Notes under the pieces: model-generated | What the model was told of the DNA's origin: nothing | Seen by the model: only the letters and a program-made list of their open reading frames with translations | Databases searched by the model: none | Assembly (NCBI GenBank): GCA_043778415.1 | Contig: JAYWGG010000270.1 | Location: 1-15,356 of the forward strand | Reading direction: 5' to 3' | DNA from: JAYUHK01 sp043778415 | Lineage (GTDB): Bacteria; Bacteroidota; Bacteroidia; Chitinophagales; Saprospiraceae | DNA length: 15,356 nucleotides | Part shown: positions 1-7,840 of the stretch, one piece after another | Layout: each line of letters opens with the position of its first letter | Numbering within the stretch: the stretch's first letter is position 1 | Made by a program: the position numbers and the translations under genes

Positions 1-183
1 AAACAGTCTGAAAAAATCTCTATCAAAAGGATTCAAAAAAAATCTCTAATGGACGAAGATTTTCTTATTTCTCACTTATTTTAATGCGTTTAACCTGACT
101 TACAACTGTATAATTTCATAAATAACTAATTATCAATTATTTATGGAACTGAAAACCAATCACTCAAAACTCAAAACTACTTA
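1..183. other. AT-rich gene-free stretch
   Basis: No convincing coding region, promoter or terminator is visible. The stretch lies downstream of the minus-strand YdeI-like gene, which ends at 184. It has a short imperfect direct repeat (AAAAAATCTCTAT near 12, AAAATCTCTAAT near 38) and AT-rich inverted bits around 110-145. None has a clear GC stem followed by a T-run on the minus strand, so I do not call a terminator. Confidence 0.5.
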
Positions 184-744
184 TTATTTTTCTTTAAACA
201 TTATATTCAGCGTTTTATAATTAACTTTTCCGTGATTGCTGCGCAGATGTTCTGTGATTGCCAAGGCTCTATGAATACGAATATCGGAGCTTTTGACGCT
301 GCCGATGATGTGTAAAAGCGTCCTTTGTTTGCCCGCCGTGAGTGCGTGAAAAAGCGCACTTGCTTCGTCGTCCAGCTCGAAAAGGGCAGCGAGTTCTTCG
401 GGCATCGGCAGTCCGTACTCGCTTTTATCTGCCCACATTTGGACGTGGATTGCCGCTCCAAGTTCCAAGCGGAGCGTGTCGCGATTTTTTTTATTGAGGT
501 TGATGAAATAGCCGCCGCCGTTGCCCTGTGGCATCAGTGCGCATTGAAATTCTATTTTTTCTTGGAGCTTACAGACCACGCGCCGCCCTGTGGAGGACGC
601 AAAATAGTCGGATATTTCCAACGGCACGGCGAAGTGAAAAGTCCAAAGATTAGAATTGAATTTCTCTAATTTTGTGACAAAACTGAATACAGTGTCGCTT
701 TCGAGAGTTTCGGCGACTGTTTTTGCTTTATCTTGCTTGGGCAT
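184..744 (-). CDS. YdeI/OmpD-associated family protein with DUF1905 domain
   Basis: The 186-residue product matches the two-part layout of DUF1905 plus YdeI (OmdA) proteins. Residues about 20-102 carry a small beta-barrel-like DUF1905 region (FxxxLEKFxxxxW...VP near the start, then a GGGYFINLNKKNRDTL stretch). Residues about 115-178 carry the YdeI tail (MPEELAALFELDDEA, then an AGKQRTLLHII...R.HRAL helix region). The molecular function is unsettled; some members are described as bacteriocin-protection proteins, and I would not assign a reaction. No signal peptide or membrane segment is visible, so it is probably cytoplasmic. Its start overlaps the 3' end of the potassium transporter gene by 17 bases in another frame, which suggests translational coupling and a place as last gene of the ppa-kup operon. 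The family call is fairly secure; the role is unknown. Confidence 0.78.
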   Translation of the reverse strand: MPKQDKAKTVAETLESDTVFSFVTKLEKFNSNLWTFHFAVPLEISDYFASSTGRRVVCKLQEKIEFQCALMPQGNGGGYFINLNKKNRDTLRLELGAAIHVQMWADKSEYGLPMPEELAALFELDDEASALFHALTAGKQRTLLHIIGSVKSSDIRIHRALAITEHLRSNHGKVNYKTLNIMFKEK

Positions 745-2734
745 TTCCGATTCGTTCTAAATTTATTTTTCGTCTTCTACCAAAATCTATCGGGACGCGC
801 TCGATTTCGACATTCGTAGTGTCCAGCCCAAAATCTTCGATAGGAGAGAGGCTGACATTTTTGATAACTCGGTACGCACGGATAATAAATTGGTTGAAGG
901 TACTCACTTCTTCATCTACCGACACGCGCGAGTTGAGCAAAATAAACTTGAAGTCGGCTGGAATATTGTATTTTTGGAGCGACGGATAGTTGCTTATTGC
1001 GCCGACTTCGTTGTTTTTTATCATTTCTTCTACCACTTTTCTGAACATCAAATTGACGCGATGCTCGACTTTGAAGCCAAAAGTAAGATGCACAAAAAAG
1101 CATTTGCCGGGAATAATCGTATCCACAGCGTATTTTTTCTCGAAAGGGTCATCGGAGATTTCGACGTGCAAAAACCAATAAACATCGGCTCGCTTCGGTC
1201 GCTTGCGGGTGATGGAGTAGATTACGTTTTGGTCAATCATGCGCTTGTCGTTGCTGGTGCAAAGATAGACGAGATTCGTGGCTTCTTTGGGAATGGTCGT
1301 GTCGTTGGAAATGTCGCGAATAATTTCGTCGTAGTCGTCGAGCGGAACGAACTCCGTGTATCGCTCCCGAATGCCACGGGCCTTGTAAAGCACATACATC
1401 ACACAGAAAAAAGCAGATGCAATCAAAATAGTGAACCAACCGCCGTGAAAAACTTTGACGAAACTCGCAAGGAAAAAACAACCTTCTATGAGTAGAAAAA
1501 TGGCTAAAATAAGCGTCACATACCAAGTTGATTTTCTTTTAATTACCAAATATCGAGTGAGTAAAGAAGTCGTCATAAGCATATTTATCGTAATCGCAAG
1601 CCCGTAGGCGGCTTCCATATTGCTGGATTCTCTAAAAATAAGCACGACCGCAATGCAGCCAGACATCAAAATCCAGTTCATCATCGGGATATAAATTTGC
1701 CCTTTGAGTTGGGTCGGAAAACTGACTTTTAGAGTGGGCCAAAATTTTAGTTTCATCGCTTCGTTGGCAAGCGTAAAACTTCCCGTGATGAGTGCTTGGC
1801 TCGCAATAATGGTCGCTAATGTAGCTATCACGACTCCGTAGGGCAAAAACCACGCAGGCATCATACCGTAAAACGGACTGACATCTATCGTCTGTCCTTG
1901 ACGCGAAACGAGCCATGCAGACTGACCTAAATAGTTGATTATCAGAGCTATTTTTACTAAAACCCAACTCGCACGAATGTTGCCTTTGCCACAATGCCCC
2001 AAGTCGGAGTAAAGAGCCTCGGCACCCGTAGTGCATAGAAAAACTCCGCCGAGAAGCCAAAAACCGCCTGGGTGATTTATCAATAAGTTGATGCCGTAAT
2101 ATGGATTTAGTGCCACGATGACTTCGGGGTGAGAAAAAATTTCGCTCAGTCCAAGCACGGACATCATCGAAAACCAGACCAACATAATAGGTCCAAAAAA
2201 TTTGCCGATAACAACTGTACCGAACTGCTGGACTACGAAAAGCAGCACCAAAATAGTCAGTACAATCGGCAAAATAAGCTCGTGAATATTGGATTTGAGC
2301 TGTGGGATTAACTCCAAACCCTCTACGGCGGACGAAATAGAAATCGGCGGCGTAATAAACCCATCAGCCAGCAAAGACGCAGAACCGATGATGGCAGGAA
2401 AAGCTACCCAACCTAATTTGTAGCGTCGGACGAGTGCGTAAAGTGAGAAAATACCGCCTTCGCCCTTGTTGTCGGCATTGAGGGACAGATAAACGTATTT
2501 GAAGGAGGTGATGAGCGTGAGCGTCCAAAAAACCAGCGACATTCCGCCATAAATCAGGTCTTTTTCGACCACACTCGTGCCTATGATGGCTTTGAAAACG
2601 TAGAGTGGCGACGTGCCGATGTCACCAAAAATAATACCAAGTGCTATCATCGAGCCACCTACCGAAAGTTTGTGGAGGTGAGAATGACCGTTAGAGTTGC
2701 CGTTGGTCAGATTGGCGGAATGTGTATGTGTCAT
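728..2734 (-). CDS. kup: KUP/HAK/KT family potassium uptake transporter
   Basis: The 668-residue protein is an inner-membrane K+ transporter, probably a K+/H+ symporter as in the characterised Kup family. The signature GDIGTSPLY is at residues 37-45, inside the first hydrophobic helix. About 12 hydrophobic segments follow up to roughly residue 460, including an LLADGFITPPISISSAVEGL segment typical of the family. A hydrophilic cytoplasmic C-terminal domain of about 200 residues completes it; total length is normal. The first ~23 residues are His/Asn-rich and hydrophilic. The Met at residue 29 is too deep in the first helix to be the start, so the first ATG is preferred. The gene lies 33 bases after ppa and overlaps the YdeI-like gene, so all three are probably cotranscribed. 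No KdpD-type sensor or Trk subunit lies nearby. Confidence 0.95.
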   Translation of the reverse strand: MTHTHSANLTNGNSNGHSHLHKLSVGGSMIALGIIFGDIGTSPLYVFKAIIGTSVVEKDLIYGGMSLVFWTLTLITSFKYVYLSLNADNKGEGGIFSLYALVRRYKLGWVAFPAIIGSASLLADGFITPPISISSAVEGLELIPQLKSNIHELILPIVLTILVLLFVVQQFGTVVIGKFFGPIMLVWFSMMSVLGLSEIFSHPEVIVALNPYYGINLLINHPGGFWLLGGVFLCTTGAEALYSDLGHCGKGNIRASWVLVKIALIINYLGQSAWLVSRQGQTIDVSPFYGMMPAWFLPYGVVIATLATIIASQALITGSFTLANEAMKLKFWPTLKVSFPTQLKGQIYIPMMNWILMSGCIAVVLIFRESSNMEAAYGLAITINMLMTTSLLTRYLVIKRKSTWYVTLILAIFLLIEGCFFLASFVKVFHGGWFTILIASAFFCVMYVLYKARGIRERYTEFVPLDDYDEIIRDISNDTTIPKEATNLVYLCTSNDKRMIDQNVIYSITRKRPKRADVYWFLHVEISDDPFEKKYAVDTIIPGKCFFVHLTFGFKVEHRVNLMFRKVVEEMIKNNEVGAISNYPSLQKYNIPADFKFILLNSRVSVDEEVSTFNQFIIRAYRVIKNVSLSPIEDFGLDTTNVEIERVPIDFGRRRKINLERIGNAQAR

Positions 2735-2767
2735 AAAAAGAGGCTAAAATAGCGAGTCTAATAACTT

Positions 2768-3307
2768 TTATTTTTTCAGCGTGGGGACGATAAATTCTTG
2801 ATAGTCAGCAGTTGCCTGTCGGATAACGTCGTGCGCTGCGGCACGCCCGAGCGGCTGCTCAATATGAATCGTCTTTTTTTCTAATATTTTATAAATTTCA
2901 AAAAAATTCAGGATTTCTTGCCTAAAACTTTCTGGAAGCTCCGAAATATCGCGGATATGCGCCACGCTCATATCGCGCACCGCTACAGCGATAATCTTGT
3001 CGTCTGCGCCGTCATCTATCATTTTCATCACACCAATCGGGCGAGCATCTACCAAACTGCGCGGCTCGAGGCTCATTTGGGAGATTACCAAAATATCCAA
3101 TGGGTCGCGGTCGCCGCAATAAGTTCTGGGGATAAAGCCGTAATTGGTAGGGTAGTACATAGCGGAGTACAGTACTCGGTCAAGTTTGAGCAAACCACTT
3201 ACTTTGTCGATTTCGTATTTTGCTCTCGAGCCTTTTGAGATTTCGATGAGTGCGGTAACAATTTCGGGCAATGAATCGCCCGCAGAAAGGTCGTGCCAAG
3301 GGTGCAT
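2768..3307 (-). CDS. ppa: Inorganic pyrophosphatase, family I (soluble)
   Basis: This 179-residue cytosolic enzyme hydrolyses pyrophosphate to two phosphates, pulling biosynthetic reactions such as tRNA charging and nucleic-acid synthesis forward. The family I signature GDRDPLD (residues 65-71) provides the metal-binding aspartates D66, D68 and D71. Other expected active-site positions are visible: E22, K30 and E32 in AKYE, R44, and Y52/Y56 in the YYPTNYG segment. The acidic patch IDDGADDK (97-104) fits the second metal-binding cluster, one residue shorter than in the E. coli enzyme. Length is normal for bacterial family I enzymes. It is the first gene of a minus-strand run followed by kup, with its own good -33/-7 promoter just upstream. 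The assignment is secure. Confidence 0.96.
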   Translation of the reverse strand: MHPWHDLSAGDSLPEIVTALIEISKGSRAKYEIDKVSGLLKLDRVLYSAMYYPTNYGFIPRTYCGDRDPLDILVISQMSLEPRSLVDARPIGVMKMIDDGADDKIIAVAVRDMSVAHIRDISELPESFRQEILNFFEIYKILEKKTIHIEQPLGRAAAHDVIRQATADYQEFIVPTLKK

Positions 3308-3333
3308 AAAAAACTATTTTGTTTTAAACGCTG

Positions 3334-3366
3334 CAAAAGTATGCCAAAAACTGAATGGAAAGCAAA
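3334..3366 (-). promoter_or_regulatory. Bacteroidota-type promoter for ppa
   Basis: Read on the minus strand, TACTTTTG (3334-3341) matches the -7 consensus TAnnTTTG, and a TTTG (3363-3366) gives the -33 element. The spacing from TTG to the -7 box is 21 bases, within the usual range for this phylum. The predicted transcript would start about 20 bases before the ppa ATG. This is the best-formed promoter in the window. Confidence 0.6.
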
Positions 3367-3426
3367 TTTTTCATTTTTTTATGAAAAAAATATATTTTGA
3401 CGGCGGCGGAGTGGGTTCTTTAGTCG

Positions 3427-3434
3427 TATATTTG
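3427..3434 (+). promoter_or_regulatory. Possible -7 box upstream of the Rpn-family gene
   Basis: TATATTTG matches TAnnTTTG and lies 18 bases before the preferred ATG at 3453, which would give a very short leader. No TTG is at the usual 17-23 base distance; the nearest (TTTG, 3396-3399) is 27 bases upstream. It supports the 3453 start over the upstream in-frame ATGs, because those would lie before the transcript start. Confidence 0.35.
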
Positions 3435-3452
3435 CAAAAAGAATTTTTACCT

Positions 3453-4424
3453 ATGAGATTTGTAGATGTTAAAAATGACGTAGCGTTTCATAAAATATTC
3501 GGCGATTCGGAGAAAACAATTTCACTGATTTCATTTCTGAATGCAGTACTCGAGCTCGAGGGTACGCATCGGATATCGTCCGTCACTATCGAAAATCCGC
3601 TTCAATTTCCAGTCGTGCTGAACGGAAAAACAAGCGTTCTTGATATTGGGGCGACCGACCAACAGGGTCGAAAATTTATCGTCGAGATGCAGGTTGCTGA
3701 CAAAGTTGGTTTTATCAAGCGAGCGCAGTACTACACTGCGCGAGATTTTTCGATGCAAATTAACAGAGGGGAGCAATATCCACGTCTTCGCCCAACTCAC
3801 TTTATAGGTATTTTGGATTTCAATCTCACCGAAAGTGGATATTATTTTTCGCGCCACAAAACACTCAACGACGAAACAGGCGAGCATCTGTTGAAAGATA
3901 TGCAATATTTTTTTATTGAGTTAAAAAAATTCAACAAGGAATTACACGAATTGCAAAATTTAATTGACCAATGGACTTTTTTCATAAAAAATGCTGAAAA
4001 TCTAACTCTAATTCCAGAAAATTTATCTGATGAAGGATTAAAAACTGCTTACGTCACCGCCGAACAATTTGGTTGGACTGCTGCGGAGTTAAGAGCGTAT
4101 GACGGAGCAGGAGTTCGCATCACAGATGGCATCCAAGAGCTGGCTTTTGCTACTCAAAAGGGTATTAGTGAAGGACTCAAAGCGGGTGTCGAACAAGGTA
4201 TAGAGCAAGGTATGGAGCAGGGTTTAAAACAAGGAATCGAACAAGGAATCAAGCAAGGAATTGAACAAGGAATTGAACAAGGAATCAAACAGGGCGAAGA
4301 TAGAAAAGTGACTGAAGCAATAATCAGTTTTTATAGCGTAGGCGTGAGCCTCGAAAAAATTTCATTAGCGCTTAACGTCCCGCTCGAACACATTGAGGAA
4401 ATCATTAAGAATCAAGCTAAATAA
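3453..4424 (+). CDS. Rpn family recombination-promoting nuclease/putative transposase (PD-(D/E)XK)
   Basis: The 323-residue protein opens with MRFVDVKNDVAFHKIFGD, the usual N-terminus of this family. The frame is open upstream to 3186, but that part overlaps ppa on the other strand and does not look like the family, so I chose the ATG at 3453. The PD-(D/E)XK nuclease core is visible as D64 in VLDIGATD and E78-x-Q80 in FIVEMQV. Characterised Rpn proteins (RpnA of E. coli) are DNA endonucleases that stimulate RecA-independent recombination; related proteins are widely annotated as transposases. Residues 247-281 form a run of xQGI repeats linking the core to a C-terminal helical segment with GVSLEKISLALNVPLEHI, resembling a helix-turn-helix. 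The key residues are present, so the protein may be active. The lipoprotein gene starts six bases downstream. No terminal inverted repeats or target duplication were found around it. Confidence 0.85.
   Translation: MRFVDVKNDVAFHKIFGDSEKTISLISFLNAVLELEGTHRISSVTIENPLQFPVVLNGKTSVLDIGATDQQGRKFIVEMQVADKVGFIKRAQYYTARDFSMQINRGEQYPRLRPTHFIGILDFNLTESGYYFSRHKTLNDETGEHLLKDMQYFFIELKKFNKELHELQNLIDQWTFFIKNAENLTLIPENLSDEGLKTAYVTAEQFGWTAAELRAYDGAGVRITDGIQELAFATQKGISEGLKAGVEQGIEQGMEQGLKQGIEQGIKQGIEQGIEQGIKQGEDRKVTEAIISFYSVGVSLEKISLALNVPLEHIEEIIKNQAK
4191..4295 (+). repeat. 12-bp tandem repeat array encoding (E/K)QG(I/M/L) units
   Basis: Nearly nine units of 12 bases (typically GAACAAGGAATC or variants) encode 35 residues of four-residue repeats, inside the Rpn-family gene. 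Units differ mostly by A/G changes that swap Glu for Lys, or at third positions. Such a short in-frame array is prone to slippage that adds or removes four residues without breaking the frame. Similar Gln-Gly-rich linkers are common in this family. Confidence 0.85.
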
Positions 4425-4430
4425 AAAAAT

Positions 4431-4838
4431 ATGAACTCCACTATTAAGTTGTTCGCCGCCGCCCTGCTTGCTGGGATAGGATATTCAGCTTGCCACAAAC
4501 ACGACCACGATACCTCCGATGTCACCAAACCGACCATCGAAATCACAGAACCGTTGCTCAACGATACGGTCGTTATTTCGTTGGACAGCGTGCACATTGA
4601 GTTTTTGGCGAAAGACAATTCCAGCCTACTCAACGTCGCGGTAAGCATAAAAAACAATTCGTCGGGCGCAACCCCTTTTTCGGACTCTCGAGGAATTCAC
4701 CAAGCCAGCTTCGACTATCACTCGCATTTCGTTCCGCAAGGCATAACCGTCCCCACGTCTATGACGCTCAGCGTGACTGCGACTGACCACAACTCGAACT
4801 CAACTACGAAAAGCGTGAATTTTGTAGTGAAGCCGTGA
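4431..4838 (+). CDS. Small putative lipoprotein, DUF4625-like
   Basis: The 135-residue product has a short signal sequence (K6, then a hydrophobic run) ending in YSAC, so Cys21 could be lipidated. Tyr at the -3 position is unusual for a lipobox, so this is likely but not certain. After the Cys is a His/Asp-rich stretch (HKHDHDTSD), then a region beginning TKPTIEITEP that reads as a single Ig-like beta domain, resembling DUF4625 proteins of Bacteroidota. The function is unknown; an outer-membrane or periplasmic surface role is an inference. It starts six bases after the Rpn-family stop codon and is probably read from the same transcript. It ends five bases before the convergent valS stop codon, with no terminator between. 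Confidence 0.7.
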   Translation: MNSTIKLFAAALLAGIGYSACHKHDHDTSDVTKPTIEITEPLLNDTVVISLDSVHIEFLAKDNSSLLNVAVSIKNNSSGATPFSDSRGIHQASFDYHSHFVPQGITVPTSMTLSVTATDHNSNSTTKSVNFVVKP

Positions 4839-4843
4839 TTTTT

Positions 4844-7486
4844 TTAGCTGCCTAATTTTTTGAGGCTTTCTTCCAATATTTTGACCCGTGCTTCGGCATC
4901 GGCTTTCTTTTTACGCTCATTATCAAGCACTTGTGCGGGCGCGCCTGCCACAAAACGCTCGTTGGAAAGTTTGGCATCTACCGATTTTAAGAATCCATAC
5001 TGGCGGGCGAGTTCCTCGCTTGCTTTCTTTATCTCGGCTACCACGTCGATTTCTTTTTCCAAAACGACATAATATTTTTCGGCTCCCGCAATGACGGCAA
5101 CGCTGTTTTCGGGTTCGTCGCCGAACTCAAAAAATTTCAGATTTGCCAATTTTGTGACCATTTCGGAAATACCTGGTTGGGCAAAAATTACCTTTGCCGA
5201 TTCGTCGGCTTGGATAGTTACTGCGAGGGGATGCGCCATTTTTATCCCGTTGGCATTCCGTGTTTCACGGATTTTACTGATTACTTCTTTCGCGGACTCT
5301 ACTTTTTGCAAAAATAATGCATCGAAAGGCTTGGTTGCAGGAAATTTCGCTACGCAAACGTCTTCGCTGCGCTCTCGAAGTTGGTGCCAGATTTCTTCGG
5401 TAATGAATGGCATAAACGGGTGCAAAACAATCATTAATTCGCTGAACAGTGACAGGGTTTTTTCGTATGAAATCCTGTCTATCGGCTGTCCGTAGGCTGG
5501 TTTTATCATTTCGAGGTACCACGAACAAAAATCGTCCCAAATGAAACTGTACACCGAAATCAAGGCTTCCGAGAGGCGGTAAGTTTTGAAGTCGCTCTCT
5601 ATGTCGCGCAATAATTTTTGGAGTTTGTGGTGCAGCCAATCTGCTGCTAACTGATTGATTCTGAACGAATTAGCATCAGTAACTTCTTCTGAAACTTCCC
5701 AACCTTTCACCAATCGTTGAGCGTTCCAAAGTTTATTGCAGAAATTTCGTCCTTGCTCGCAGAGTTTGTCGTCGAACAATAAATCACCACCTGCTGGCGA
5801 ACACGACAACATTCCGAAGCGAACTCCGTCTGCCCCAAACTCTTCAATCAGTAGGAGTGCATCGGGTGAATTTCCGAGTGATTTTGACATTTTGCGTCGC
5901 TGTTTGTCGCGCACCATGCCCGTAAAATAAACGCTTTTGAAAGGTTTCTCACCTTTCCACTCGAAGCCCGCCATCGCCATACGTGCCACCCAAAGAAAAA
6001 TAATATCCCAACCCGTCACCAACACATTCGTAGGATAAAAGTATTTAAAATCTTGACTGTCAGGGTTGAAGCCGTCGAAAACCGTGATGGGCCAAAGCCA
6101 CGACGAAAACCAAGTGTCGAGCGCGTCCTCGTCTTGTCGCAAGTCATTGAGAGTGACGTGTTTGCCGAGTTTTTCTTGCGCCTGCGCCAACGCTTCGGCT
6201 TCGGTTTCGGCTACAAAAACAGTCCCATTTTCGTCGTACCACGCTGGCACTCGCTGTCCCCACCAAAGCTGGCGCGAAATGCACCAATCGCGGATATTTT
6301 CCATCCAATGGCTGTAAGTATTTTTCTGATTTTTGGGAAAAAATTCGATGTCGTCGTTCATCACAGCGTCCAAAGCGGGCTGCGCAATAGCCTTCATATT
6401 CACATACCATTGGAGCGAAAGGCGTGGCTCGACCACCGATTGGGTGCGCTCGGAGCGACCGATATTGGTCTTGTAATCTTCGATTTTGACCAAACTACCG
6501 CTTTCTTCCAACGCTTTTTTCATCTTTTTGCGCGCCACGAAGCGGTCTTCGCCGACAAAAAATTGTGCTTTTTCGTTCAGCGTTCCGTCTTCGTTGAGCG
6601 TATCAATGATTTCGAGTTGGTGTTTTTTGCCCAATTCGTAGTCGTTGGGGTCGTGGGCGGGTGTCACTTTTAGCGCGCCTGTCCCAAATTCTTTGTCCAC
6701 ATAGTCATCAAAAATAATCGGTACAACGCGATTGATCAACGGCACGACGACGGACTTTCCGCGCAGGTGTGCATAGCGCGGGTCGGTAGGGTGCACTGCG
6801 ACTGCCGAGTCGCCCATGATAGTTTCTGGTCGCTGCGTGGCGATCGTAACATACTCACTGTCAGTCCCTTGCACCAAATATCGGACATGAAAAAGCTGTG
6901 CGTTTTCTTCTCCGTAGATGACTTCTTCGTTGCTCAAAACCGTTTTTGCCTCACAATCCCAGTTTACCATTCGGAAGTCGCGGTAGAGTTTTCCTTTCTG
7001 AAATAAATCTACAAAGACTTTTATTACGCCCGCAGAGCGAGTTTCGTCCATCGTAAAAGCTGTTCTTTCCCAGTCACAAGATGCGCCTATTTTTTGTAAT
7101 TGCAAGAGGATAATGCCGCCGTATTTTTCCTTCCATTGCCACGCGTAGGTCATAAATTCGTCGCGAGTGAGGTCAGATTTTTTGATACCTTTTTCGTCGC
7201 GCAGCCACTTGACGACCTTCGCTTCGGTAGCTATCGAGGCGTGGTCGGTGCCGGGAATCCAGCAGGCATTTTTGCCGTCCAAGCGAGCTTTTCGGATTAA
7301 AATATCTTGGATCGTGTTGTTCAGCATGTGTCCCATGTGCAGCACGCCGGTCACGTTGGGCGGCGGAATAACGATGCTGAAAGCCTCCCGCTCGTCGGGC
7401 GTGGCGTGAAAATAATTTTTATCCAACCAGTGCTGGTACCATTTTGCCTCGATGTCTTGCGGGCTGTAGCGAGTAGAAATTGACAT
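4844..7486 (-). CDS. valS: Valyl-tRNA synthetase
   Basis: The 880-residue class I synthetase attaches valine to tRNA-Val and edits mischarged threonine. The ATP-binding HIGH motif appears as HMGH at residues 50-53, preceded by PPPNVTGVL. The KMSKS loop is at 532-536 (followed by LGNSPDALLL). The PGTDHASIATEAKV segment and the editing-domain region (TQRPETIMGDSAVAVHP) are present. Residues about 600-740 form the anticodon-binding helical domain. The last ~70 residues are a charged heptad-like segment typical of the ValRS C-terminal coiled-coil arm. Length is normal for the family and no damage is visible. The gene stands alone on the minus strand, with a candidate promoter about 165 bases upstream. 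The assignment is secure. Confidence 0.98.
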   Translation of the reverse strand: MSISTRYSPQDIEAKWYQHWLDKNYFHATPDEREAFSIVIPPPNVTGVLHMGHMLNNTIQDILIRKARLDGKNACWIPGTDHASIATEAKVVKWLRDEKGIKKSDLTRDEFMTYAWQWKEKYGGIILLQLQKIGASCDWERTAFTMDETRSAGVIKVFVDLFQKGKLYRDFRMVNWDCEAKTVLSNEEVIYGEENAQLFHVRYLVQGTDSEYVTIATQRPETIMGDSAVAVHPTDPRYAHLRGKSVVVPLINRVVPIIFDDYVDKEFGTGALKVTPAHDPNDYELGKKHQLEIIDTLNEDGTLNEKAQFFVGEDRFVARKKMKKALEESGSLVKIEDYKTNIGRSERTQSVVEPRLSLQWYVNMKAIAQPALDAVMNDDIEFFPKNQKNTYSHWMENIRDWCISRQLWWGQRVPAWYDENGTVFVAETEAEALAQAQEKLGKHVTLNDLRQDEDALDTWFSSWLWPITVFDGFNPDSQDFKYFYPTNVLVTGWDIIFLWVARMAMAGFEWKGEKPFKSVYFTGMVRDKQRRKMSKSLGNSPDALLLIEEFGADGVRFGMLSCSPAGGDLLFDDKLCEQGRNFCNKLWNAQRLVKGWEVSEEVTDANSFRINQLAADWLHHKLQKLLRDIESDFKTYRLSEALISVYSFIWDDFCSWYLEMIKPAYGQPIDRISYEKTLSLFSELMIVLHPFMPFITEEIWHQLRERSEDVCVAKFPATKPFDALFLQKVESAKEVISKIRETRNANGIKMAHPLAVTIQADESAKVIFAQPGISEMVTKLANLKFFEFGDEPENSVAVIAGAEKYYVVLEKEIDVVAEIKKASEELARQYGFLKSVDAKLSNERFVAGAPAQVLDNERKKKADAEARVKILEESLKKLGS

Positions 7487-7508
7487 TAGAAACCTATATT
7501 TTTTGTAA

Positions 7509-7626
7509 GAAATGAATTAAGAATGAGGAAAAATAAGCTGCGCCAATTTTTCAATTCAGCGAAAAAATGAGCAGTTTGTTGTAAATACGCCCATCAAAGT
7601 ATATAATTTTGCTTTTAATTCATTTC
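7509..7626. repeat. Inverted repeat pair enclosing a possible decayed hairpin element
   Basis: GAAATGAATTAA (7509-7520) and its exact reverse complement (7615-7626) enclose 94 bases. The enclosed GAATGAGGAAAAATAAG and GAAAAAATGAGCAGTTTGTT stretches resemble the two ends of the long hairpin repeat at 9883-10040, without a clear central stem. It lies between valS and the first T9SS gene. I read it as a possible degenerate relative; the match is loose. Confidence 0.35.
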
Positions 7627-7650
7627 AAAATGTTAAATTTTAGCAAAATG

Positions 7651-7658
7651 CAAAGATA
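7651..7658 (-). promoter_or_regulatory. Possible -7 box for valS
   Basis: On the minus strand this reads TATCTTTG, a match to TAnnTTTG. A TTG lies 16 bases upstream (7675-7677), slightly shorter than the usual spacing. It would give valS a leader of about 160 bases, which would include the inverted repeat at 7509-7626. Confidence 0.4.
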
Positions 7659-7684
7659 TATTTTTTTTTTCGCTCAAAAAAATG

Positions 7685-7692
7685 TAACTTTG
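7685..7692 (+). promoter_or_regulatory. Possible -7 box for the first T9SS cargo gene
   Basis: TAACTTTG matches TAnnTTTG and lies about 50 bases before the ATG at 7742. No TTG at -33 is visible; the upstream sequence is a T-run. It sits back to back with the valS -7 box, so the two genes would be expressed divergently from about 30 bases of shared DNA. Confidence 0.45.
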
Positions 7693-7710
7693 TAGAGTTC
7701 TCGTAAAGTT

Positions 7711-7840
7711 ATTTTTTATCACAATTTTAACACCATTTGTTATGAAAACATTTTTACTGTCCGCGCTGCTTTGCGCAGCATTTTTTACACAAATCTCCGC
7801 CCAAACTTATCAGCCTTTTCCGACTCAAAACGCAGTTTGG
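7711..7840 (+). repeat. Direct repeat, 5' module of T9SS gene pair, copy 1
   Basis: This 130-base block covers the last 31 bases of leader and the first 33 codons of the first T9SS gene. It matches 8699-8828 without gaps, with only a handful of differences (for example ATC/GTC at 7718-7720 and CACC/AGCT at 7731-7734). Similarity then drops abruptly. Duplication of leader as well as signal peptide shows it is a DNA-level repeat. Confidence 0.9.

Noticed and set aside
890..1495. 201-codon plus-strand frame opposite kup
   Set aside because: It is antisense to a secure transporter gene and has no recognisable domain.
3186..3452. N-terminal extension of the Rpn-family gene to an ATG at 3186
   Set aside because: It would overlap ppa and its promoter antisense, and the extension does not resemble the family; the family N-terminus begins at 3453, just after a -7 box.
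4191..4295. CRISPR-like array
   Set aside because: The units are 12 bases, contiguous, without spacers and in frame with a coding sequence; this is a coding tandem repeat.
4839..4843. Bidirectional terminator between the lipoprotein gene and valS
   Set aside because: The gap is five bases and neither gene end forms a GC-rich stem followed by a T-run.
6053..6673. 206-codon plus-strand frame opposite valS
   Set aside because: It is antisense to a secure synthetase gene; its composition is that of a shadow frame.
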